Both the position numbers and the translations under genes were made by a program. A DNA stretch of 20,753 nucleotides. Source: UBA5868 sp964482025. Lineage in GTDB: Bacteria > Pseudomonadota > Gammaproteobacteria > Pseudomonadales > Cellvibrionaceae. Positions within the stretch are counted from its first letter, which is position 1. The number at the start of each line of letters is the position of its first letter. A model generated the notes under the pieces. The model was not told the DNA's origin. It saw only the letters and a list, made by a program, of their open reading frames with translations, and ran no database searches. Shown piece after piece: positions 7,887-13,743 of this stretch. The DNA is taken from positions 1 to 20,753 of the forward strand of contig CAYZVN010000056.1 of the NCBI GenBank assembly GCA_964482025.1, in the 5' to 3' direction.

Positions 7887-7911
7887 AAGCCAGCGTTACG
7901 CTGGCTTTTTT
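7887..7911 (+). terminator. Rho-independent terminator after the FHA/TssBC pair
   Basis: A perfect 9-bp inverted repeat (AAGCCAGCG 7887-7895, CGCTGGCTT 7899-7907) closes a three-base loop TTA and runs into six T residues. It ends the plus-strand unit and lies eight bases beyond the stop of the convergent phosphofructokinase gene. On the minus strand the stem is followed by only a weak T run (TTAATAC), so bidirectional use is possible but less certain. Confidence 0.92.
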
Positions 7912-7918
7912 GTTGGCA

Positions 7919-9025
7919 TTAGCGCAGTCGCGGAAGCGCCGCAGCGGGCTGATCCAGAAGCGTTTTAATATCGGGGACGCCAAAGCTGACGCCGGTGGAG
8001 ATCGCGCTGAGCATCGTCATATCATCATGAGTGACCGTGCGGGTGCGGTTGGCAACATCCGCAAGAGCGACGGAGCTGAGGCTGTTACTGTTGACGCTGA
8101 CCATTCGGCCGTATTCCTTTTGGATAACCAAGCGGGCGGCGAAGCATCCTAAATTGGCCGCGAACAAACGATCAAAGGCACTCGGTTGGCCGCCGCGTTG
8201 AACATGCCCCAGAACCGTTGTGCGAACCTCCATCGGGATGTGAGGCTCGATTTGTTGTTGCAGATAATGGCCGATGCCCCCCAAACGAATCGGATCCGGA
8301 CTGTCGGCAATGGTGCGTTGAACCACTTGCTCGCCACCCTTGGGCATGGCGCCTTCGGCGATCACCAGCATTGAGTGCTGATGGGTCTTGGCACGCTCTT
8401 GCAGTACTCGGATGACTTCTTCAATCTCGTAGGGGAACTCCGGCAGCAAAATCATATCCGCATCACCGGCCACGCCGCCGTAGAGCGCAATCCAGCCGGC
8501 GTAGCGCCCCATGGTTTCCACAATCATGACCCGACCATGACTGCGTGCGGTGGTGTGCAGGCGATCCATGGCTTCGGCAACAATGCCCACGGCCGTATCA
8601 AAGCCAAAGCTGCGGTCGGTGTGCATCAGGTCGTTGTCGATGGTTTTGGGGATGCCGACAAAGTTCATGCCGCGCTGGCTGAGTTCATGGCAGAGCGACA
8701 TAGTGCCGTCACCGCCTAAAGCGACAATGCAATCCAACCCCAGCTCTCGGTAGTAGTCCATCACCGCTTCGGTTACGTCTTGGCCTTTGTGGTTGAGGGG
8801 CGATGACCGGTTGCAGGTTCCCAATATGGTGCCGCCAGATTGGATCAAGCCGATACAGTCCGACTTGGTGAGAGGGTGCACGCGGTGCTCGATTAAGCCG
8901 AGGAAGCCGTCTTTGATGCCCACCACTTCTGCGTTGGCTGTTTCAATTAAGGTTTTTGTTACGCCACTAATGGCGGCATTAAGACTGGAACAGTCTCCGC
9001 CACCGGTAAGGATTCCCACTCTCAT
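7919..9025 (-). CDS. 6-phosphofructokinase, PfkA superfamily with group III signature
   Basis: This cytoplasmic enzyme phosphorylates fructose 6-phosphate to fructose 1,6-bisphosphate. The 368-aa product has LTGGGDCSSLNA (6-17), GGDGT (104-108), PKTIDND (126-132), METMGRYAGW-type sequence (VETMGRYAGWIA 169-180), AEGAMPKGG (about 223) and LGHVQRGGQPSAFDR near the C-terminal third. The residue pair Gly107/Lys127 resembles the ATP-dependent actinobacterial-type (mixed-substrate, group III) enzymes; pyrophosphate enzymes usually have Asp in place of Gly107, and classical E. coli PfkA has Gly instead of Lys127. The phosphate-donor loop reads CSSLN where CPGLN or APGMN is usual. ATP as donor is an inference. 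ATG 9025 is preceded by GGAG. The gene is monocistronic and convergent with the FHA/TssBC pair. Confidence 0.92.
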   Translation of the reverse strand: MRVGILTGGGDCSSLNAAISGVTKTLIETANAEVVGIKDGFLGLIEHRVHPLTKSDCIGLIQSGGTILGTCNRSSPLNHKGQDVTEAVMDYYRELGLDCIVALGGDGTMSLCHELSQRGMNFVGIPKTIDNDLMHTDRSFGFDTAVGIVAEAMDRLHTTARSHGRVMIVETMGRYAGWIALYGGVAGDADMILLPEFPYEIEEVIRVLQERAKTHQHSMLVIAEGAMPKGGEQVVQRTIADSPDPIRLGGIGHYLQQQIEPHIPMEVRTTVLGHVQRGGQPSAFDRLFAANLGCFAARLVIQKEYGRMVSVNSNSLSSVALADVANRTRTVTHDDMTMLSAISTGVSFGVPDIKTLLDQPAAALPRLR

Positions 9026-9425
9026 AAGTTCGCTCCGAATGTTGAGGTCGACAAATCTTTGGCAAGCGCAATCATACTAAGGTTTCACGAGTGCTCTACT
9101 AGGTCTCGTAGAACTTTGATTTCCGACAAGTCAAACGCTGTGTTTTATCATTCTGACGCAGTAGGAAGATTCTCCACTGAGCGCGATAAGCCCGGTCGAG
9201 CCGGTGTTCTCGCTGCGCCTCTTATAGTCGGCTAGTCTTGGAAGTATAGCAACGGCTTGATGTGTGGGCGGGCCGAAAAAGCAAATGTGGCGCAACAAAT
9301 CAAAAGCGAGCAACTGTGGCGGTTCCCGTCGATTCATGGAACTTGATAGTTATCCGAATTGCGACATTTTTATCATCAACCGCGCCGCAAGGCGGTGCCG
9401 AGCTGTAACGCTTTAGAGGTTGCGG
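9026..9425. other. Intergenic stretch left of the assembly gap
   Basis: These 400 bases contain no gene I can support. A TATGAT hexamer on the minus strand (9071-9076, read as ATCATA on plus) could be a -10 box for the phosphofructokinase gene, without a good -35. A 68-codon minus-strand ORF (9131-9337) shows no recognisable motif and no ribosome-binding site. The segment next to the gap may belong to a repeated element, since assemblies tend to break at repeats, but I see no terminal inverted repeats. Confidence 0.5.
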
Positions 9426-9480
9426 TGGGCATATTTTCAGCCGGGGAGCTAATACAATATCGAGCTAATACAATATCGAG
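9426..9480 (+). repeat. Left 55-bp copy with 16-bp tandem repeat
   Basis: The 55 bases before the N run are identical to the 55 bases after it (9581-9635). Within the copy a 16-bp unit GAGCTAATACAATATC occurs twice in tandem (9446-9461 and 9462-9477) followed by the partial unit GAG. The N run follows exactly at the partial unit. Confidence 0.95.
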
Positions 9481-9580
9481 NNNNNNNNNNNNNNNNNNNN
9501 NNNNNNNNNNNNNNNNNNNNNNNNNNNNNNNNNNNNNNNNNNNNNNNNNNNNNNNNNNNNNNNNNNNNNNNNNNNNNNNN
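9481..9580. other. Assembly gap of 100 N
   Basis: Exactly 100 N characters mark a scaffold join of unknown true length. Since the same 55-bp sequence lies on both sides, the two contig ends may overlap (true gap zero or negative), or a longer tandem array may be missing. Confidence 0.97.
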
Positions 9581-9635
9581 TGGGCATATTTTCAGCCGGG
9601 GAGCTAATACAATATCGAGCTAATACAATATCGAG
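9581..9635 (+). repeat. Right 55-bp copy with 16-bp tandem repeat
   Basis: This is the exact duplicate of 9426-9480, with the 16-bp unit at 9601-9616 and 9617-9632 and the partial unit GAG at 9633-9635. The DUF692-like gene fragment on the minus strand runs into this repeat and loses its similarity there. Confidence 0.95.
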
Positions 9636-9809
9636 ATGTCCGACAGATCCGAAACTTTCACTGTTAACAAAAATATTATTGAAGTCCAGGTGAAGCAAAC
9701 CACCGCTTTCATTCATGATACGGATGAACTCTTCTTCTTTTATATGAAGAGTCCGAAGGTGAAAATAATAAGACGCGTTTTCTACGGCTAACACATACCT
9801 TAGCCGCAT
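9636..9809 (-). pseudogene. Fragment of a DUF692/MNIO-family metalloenzyme gene
   Basis: MNIO (DUF692) proteins are TIM-barrel iron enzymes that modify cysteine residues in ribosomally made peptides, as MbnB and TglH do. Read on the minus strand, 54 residues from 9809 fit the middle of this family: LAVENASYYF (7-16), then KEEEFIRIM (24-32), then GLLHLDFNNIFVNSESFG (37-54). The family pattern is ENxSxY, ExEF and LLLDVNNxYVNS, with the same spacing; the Glu, Asp and Asn are family metal-site residues. The normal protein is about 280 aa. Here a TAA stands directly before the first ATG, no N-terminal half is found upstream in any frame, and similarity ends at the 16-bp tandem repeat, so it is a remnant. 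On the plus strand a 51-codon ORF (9636-9791) overlaps and shows nothing recognisable. The family call rests on my motif reading only. Confidence 0.6.
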
Positions 9810-10490
9810 TTACCTTTTCGTTCTTTCGAGATCACCAGCGAGTTTACGATTGCTTCTTTAGGCTCTTAGGTCATCCCTGGTGAGAGTGGTTGATGCCGCC
9901 TTCACTGCCGCGGCGGGCAGTTGCTGTTGGGAGTTGGCCTTTAGGGTCGGGCCGTTGACCGAGGTTGCACAGAAGCTATTTAAATTGCATGACGTCAAGG
10001 ATGAGCTGGTAATCATTGAGATCTGTTCTAAGTTTTACTGAGCGAAAATCCGGTGGGTCCACTATATTGGGTTGCCGAGGTGCTCGGATGCATGTCTGTA
10101 TGATTTTTAACCAGTCGTTGCGATGGCTTCCGGCCGGCTGAGCCTGGAAGCGTTACCTATATGTCCGACCATTGTGGCTCTTGCGATGGATGGACCAGTG
10201 GCATTGGTAACGCGTAGCGATCCGGACAGGTTGCTTTGGGTTAGGCTTCTCCCAGTGACAGAGAAGGTCAACGAGGAAGTATTCAAGCGACTCATTGTGT
10301 TTTCGATTTAGGTTGTGCGTTTCCCTGGATGCAAAGCACGGCAGAGCAGAGCTTTAGGTTAATAACGCTCATGATCAGCTAGCCGTTCGTCGCGGTTCGT
10401 GGTTTTTAGAGTTTATAGGATTGAAACAGTCACAGTTAAAGCCGCCCCCTAATCGTTCGCACTGACGATCACCATAATAAAGGTCCGATT
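9810..10490. other. Poorly coding region upstream of the GH3 gene
   Basis: I find no gene I can name here. Short open frames exist on plus at 9886-10041 (51 codons, GTG start, ending ELVIIEICSKFY) and 10123-10311 (62 codons), both without a ribosome-binding site. On minus a frame ends with PAAAVKAASTTLTRDDLRA. They look like debris of former genes rather than intact ones. The last 15 bases hold the AAAGG ribosome-binding site of the GH3 gene; I found no convincing promoter pair for it. Confidence 0.45.
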
Positions 10491-13139
10491 ATGAAGCCAT
10501 TAATTACTCTATTTCTTTCCCTTGTCTTGATCATCTCCTGCGCTTCTCAGAACGCACAGCGAGGATCGGTCGATAATCTGCCATTCCGGGATACCGCGCT
10601 GCCACTTGAGGAGCGCGTGGATGACTTGATTGCGCGTATGACCACGGAGGAGAAAATCGCGCAGTTATTTAATGATGCTCCCGGCATAGAGCGGTTGGGA
10701 ATTCCGCCGTACAACTGGTGGAACGAAGCTTTGCACGGTGTAGCGCGGGCGGGGAAGGCCACGGTTTTTCCGCAGGCCATCGGCATGGCCGCCACCTTTG
10801 ACGAGGCGCTGATGTTGCGCATTGCCACAGCAATCTCCGATGAGGCGCGAGCGAAGCATCATCATTTTATTGAAAATGATGTACACACCATCTACGGCGG
10901 GCTGACCTTCTGGTCGCCCAACATCAATATCTTCCGCGATCCTCGCTGGGGTAGGGGGCAGGAAACCTACGGCGAAGATCCCTATCTCGCCGGGCGCATG
11001 GCGGTGAACTTTGTGCGCGGTTTACAGGGCGATGATGAAAACTATCTGAAAACCGTCGCCACGATCAAACACTACGCCGTCCACAGCGGGCCGGAAAAAA
11101 CTCGCCATAGTGACGACTATCGGCCCACTCGCAAAGATTTGTACGAGACTTATCTGCCGGCGTTTCGCACGGCGATCAAGGAGACATCGGTTGCGTCTGT
11201 CATGTGCGCCTACAACCGTGTCGATGGTCAGCCGGCGTGCGGAAGCGACCATCTTTTGAAAGATATTCTGCGCGGTGAGATGGGCTTTGACGGCTATGTG
11301 GTATCCGATTGCGGCGCGGTTTCCGATTTCTATGATCGCAACGCCCATGCCGTAGTATTGGCGCCCGCTGAGGCGGCAGCCTGGGCGCTGAAATCCGGCA
11401 CTGACCTAGAGTGCGGCGACAGTCATTTAAATACCTATGTAAACCTGCACACGGCTTTACGGGAAGGCTTGGTCACCATGGAAGACATAGATCAGGCTTT
11501 AAGACGCCTGCTGCGTGCTCGCGTCCGCCTAGGCATGTTTGACGGTCCAGGCAGCTCTAACCCCTTCCGTGATATCCCCATGTCCGTAGTCGCTTCCGAG
11601 CAGCATATTGCCATCTCGCAAGAAGCGGCAGAGAAGTCGTTGGTGTTGCTTAAGAACGACGGCATCTTGCCTCTGCGCGACGGCACTAAAGTGGCTGTGA
11701 TCGGCCCCAATGCCACTAATTTCGAAGTGCTGGTCGGCAACTACTACGGCTATCCGTCGCAGCCGGTGTTGCCACTGGAGGGAATCATCGAGCGGGCAGG
11801 AGCTGACAATGTCTTTTACGCTCCGGGCGCACCTATGGCGGAGGACACTTATCGACATCAGCAAATAGTGCCGCCCATGTATTTTTTCCATCACGGTCAA
11901 AATCATGCCCTTCAACCTGGGTTGAAAGCGCGCTATTTCCTCGGCAATGTCCGACCACAAGTGTTGCGTGATCAAAATATGAACGCACCTGCGGATCTTG
12001 AGCGGGTGGACCCTAATATTGATTTCTATTGGGATCTTTCACCGATCAATCAGCAGCTTGAAGAGCCCTTCACCGCGGTATGGCAAGGGCTGCTCAAGCC
12101 GACAGAATCCGGCCGCTACAGCTTTGGTGGCAATGTCATGGTAAAAATCAATGATCAGTGGGTGGATAAGCCGGTTGCTCTCAAGGCGGGACAAGCCTAT
12201 CCAGTCGAGGCTCGCTACACCGCCTTCCGCTGGTGGCCAATTAACGTTTCCCTCGAACCTTATGCACGCCTAACTTGGGCTAAGGTTGATGCCCCGCTGG
12301 AACAGCAAGCATTAGCAACTGCGCGTAAAGCCGACGTGATTATTTATGTGGGTGGGATAGACGCGACCCTCGAAGGCGAAGAGATGCCAGTGGAGCTCGA
12401 TGGCTTTATCGGCGGTGACCGCACTCATATCAAGTTGCCTGCGGTTCAAACAAATCTGCTGAAGAAACTGAAAGCGCTGGGCAAGCCGATTGTCATGGTG
12501 AACTTCAGTGGCTCGGCAATGGCGCTCAATTGGGAGCACGACAACCTGAATGCAATTCTTCAAGCATTCTATCCGGGAGAAAAAACCGGAACGGCGTTGG
12601 CGCGAATCTTGTGGGGCGATACTAACCCCTCAGGCCGCCTGCCCATTACCTTCTATCGTGGCGTCGATGACTTACCGGAATTTACCGACTACAGCATGAC
12701 CGGGCGCACCTATAGATACTACCAAGGCAAACCGCTCTATCCATTTGGTCATGGTTTAAGCTACACCCGATTTGAATACGCGCCACTGGAGGTAACTTTG
12801 ACAGGTGGAGCGGACGCGCCAGAAGTTGAAGTCTCCTCCAGATTGACCAACGTTGGCGGTCGGGCGGGGGAGGACGTTGCCCAAGTGTACTTGCGTCTGC
12901 TCGACGCACCTGTTGCAACACCTATCCGCCAGCTGTCGTCGTTCCGTCGAGTCGCCCTGCAGCCTGGTCAGAGCGCCATGCTCGACTTTCGTATTGCACC
13001 AGAACATTTGCGTTACGTGGATGAGGAGGGAGTCTCTTGGCCTTATCGTGGCCGTGTGGAATTAACGGTGGGGTCAGGTCAACCTGGCTTTACGGAAGAG
13101 CGCGGTATTCAAACCAAGGTCATTCGTATCGGCTCCTGA
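10491..13139 (+). CDS. GH3 family glycosidase lipoprotein (beta-glucosidase/xylosidase type) with PA14-like insert
   Basis: GH3 enzymes release glucose, xylose or related sugars from the non-reducing end of beta-linked oligosaccharides with retention. The 882-aa product has a lipoprotein signal (MKPLITLFLSLVLIISC, lipid site Cys17). The (beta/alpha)8 domain follows (about 35-350) with YNWWNEALHGVAR (74-86), NINIFRDPRWGRGQETYGED (144-163), KH at 193-194, and VVSDCGAVSDF, in which Asp273 is the predicted nucleophile. SDC instead of SDW is frequent in xylosidase-type GH3. Domain 2 (about 375-470 and 600-720) contains TLEGEEMP, with Glu628 or Glu630 as acid/base candidate. A PA14-like module (about 475-600) interrupts it, and an Fn3-like domain ends the protein. 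AAAGG precedes the start. The receptor gene downstream may take up the same glycan. Substrate cannot be fixed from sequence. Confidence 0.93.
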   Translation: MKPLITLFLSLVLIISCASQNAQRGSVDNLPFRDTALPLEERVDDLIARMTTEEKIAQLFNDAPGIERLGIPPYNWWNEALHGVARAGKATVFPQAIGMAATFDEALMLRIATAISDEARAKHHHFIENDVHTIYGGLTFWSPNINIFRDPRWGRGQETYGEDPYLAGRMAVNFVRGLQGDDENYLKTVATIKHYAVHSGPEKTRHSDDYRPTRKDLYETYLPAFRTAIKETSVASVMCAYNRVDGQPACGSDHLLKDILRGEMGFDGYVVSDCGAVSDFYDRNAHAVVLAPAEAAAWALKSGTDLECGDSHLNTYVNLHTALREGLVTMEDIDQALRRLLRARVRLGMFDGPGSSNPFRDIPMSVVASEQHIAISQEAAEKSLVLLKNDGILPLRDGTKVAVIGPNATNFEVLVGNYYGYPSQPVLPLEGIIERAGADNVFYAPGAPMAEDTYRHQQIVPPMYFFHHGQNHALQPGLKARYFLGNVRPQVLRDQNMNAPADLERVDPNIDFYWDLSPINQQLEEPFTAVWQGLLKPTESGRYSFGGNVMVKINDQWVDKPVALKAGQAYPVEARYTAFRWWPINVSLEPYARLTWAKVDAPLEQQALATARKADVIIYVGGIDATLEGEEMPVELDGFIGGDRTHIKLPAVQTNLLKKLKALGKPIVMVNFSGSAMALNWEHDNLNAILQAFYPGEKTGTALARILWGDTNPSGRLPITFYRGVDDLPEFTDYSMTGRTYRYYQGKPLYPFGHGLSYTRFEYAPLEVTLTGGADAPEVEVSSRLTNVGGRAGEDVAQVYLRLLDAPVATPIRQLSSFRRVALQPGQSAMLDFRIAPEHLRYVDEEGVSWPYRGRVELTVGSGQPGFTEERGIQTKVIRIGS

Positions 13140-13167
13140 CGTTTCTCACAAGACTACTCGATATTTC

Positions 13168-13198
13168 TGCGCGAGGGCGGCACCGCTGCGCTCGCGCA
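13168..13198 (+). terminator. Hairpin after the GH3 gene
   Basis: TGCGCGAG (13168-13175) pairs perfectly with CTCGCGCA (13191-13198), and the 15-base loop can form a further GCGG/CCGC pairing. It begins 29 bases after the stop codon. Only a short T-rich stretch (TCTGTTTATAT) follows, so it is a moderate rather than strong intrinsic terminator. Confidence 0.5.
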
Positions 13199-13464
13199 TC
13201 TGTTTATATCACCGGACTTCCCGCAGACTTCACCTTCATTAAGCCGCTGTTCAGCTTGGCTGTGAGCGACCATATTTGCAGCTTTTATCGAGATTAATGG
13301 GCTCAAATTGCAGTTGGTTGTTTTTTTGTTCTGATAAAGGGTTGTCTATTATTTGAGCAGCTATTGGGGCGTTTTTTTGTGTTTCTTATTCCTTTTTTGT
13401 CTTTTTTGTGATCAAAATTTAACTTTATATACCAATTATCAATAATTCCCTTAAAAAAGGTGTG

Positions 13465-13479
13465 TTAGGCATTGCCTAA
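13465..13479. promoter_or_regulatory. Palindromic candidate operator TTAGGC-ATT-GCCTAA
   Basis: Perfect 6-bp half-sites with a three-base spacer in an AT-rich promoter region, 265 bases before the receptor start. The form suits binding of a dimeric repressor. No regulator gene is adjacent, so the protein is unknown, and a chance palindrome cannot be excluded. Confidence 0.3.
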
Positions 13480-13669
13480 TCGAAAAGTTGCACGTAGAGT
13501 TCCGAAAAAATTATTACGGCTCGTTTTTTAGGTGGTTTGTAAAAATGAGTCGCATAAAATTTTTGATTTTTAAACAAAGCAATAAAAACAATAAAGTGTT
13601 TTGGGCGAGGAATCAGAGCGTTTTCTGCATTGCAGGTAGCGTTTTGTATGGTTGAGCTCGTACAATCTT

Positions 13670-13685
13670 CTACTCTTACGAGTAG
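13670..13685 (+). promoter_or_regulatory. Short hairpin CTACTC-TTAC-GAGTAG after TACAAT box
   Basis: A perfect 6-bp inverted repeat with a four-base loop sits just downstream of the TACAAT hexamer (13661-13666) and 58 bases before the receptor ATG. If TACAAT is the -10 box, the hairpin would lie at the very start of the transcript, where it could stabilise the mRNA or act as an operator. No good -35 is found 17 bases upstream of TACAAT. Confidence 0.3.
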
Positions 13686-13743
13686 GCGAATGCCTCGAGC
13701 GTAATTCACTAAGTAGAACCATATCTCCTGGGGAATCTCATCT

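Larger units (their letters stand above)
13199..13743 (+). promoter_or_regulatory. AT-rich upstream region of the TonB-dependent receptor
   Basis: About 545 bases without a gene, markedly richer in A and T than both flanks. It contains several T runs (around 13320-13410), the palindrome at 13465-13479, a TACAAT hexamer at 13661-13666 that fits a -10 box, and the hairpin at 13670-13685. The ribosome-binding site of the receptor is GGGGAA at 13730-13735. A minus-strand ORF here (13476-13751) is low-complexity and overlaps the receptor start; I do not accept it. The length suggests a regulated promoter and a long 5' leader. Confidence 0.5.

Noticed and set aside
9131..9337. Minus-strand ORF of 68 codons
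   Set aside because: No recognisable motif, no ribosome-binding site and no gene-like neighbours.
9446..9632. CRISPR array from the repeated 16-bp unit
   Set aside because: The units are directly adjacent with no spacers; it is a simple tandem repeat broken by an assembly gap.
10123..10311. Plus-strand ORF of 62 codons before the GH3 gene
   Set aside because: An equally long frame exists on the opposite strand, there is no ribosome-binding site, and no family is recognised.
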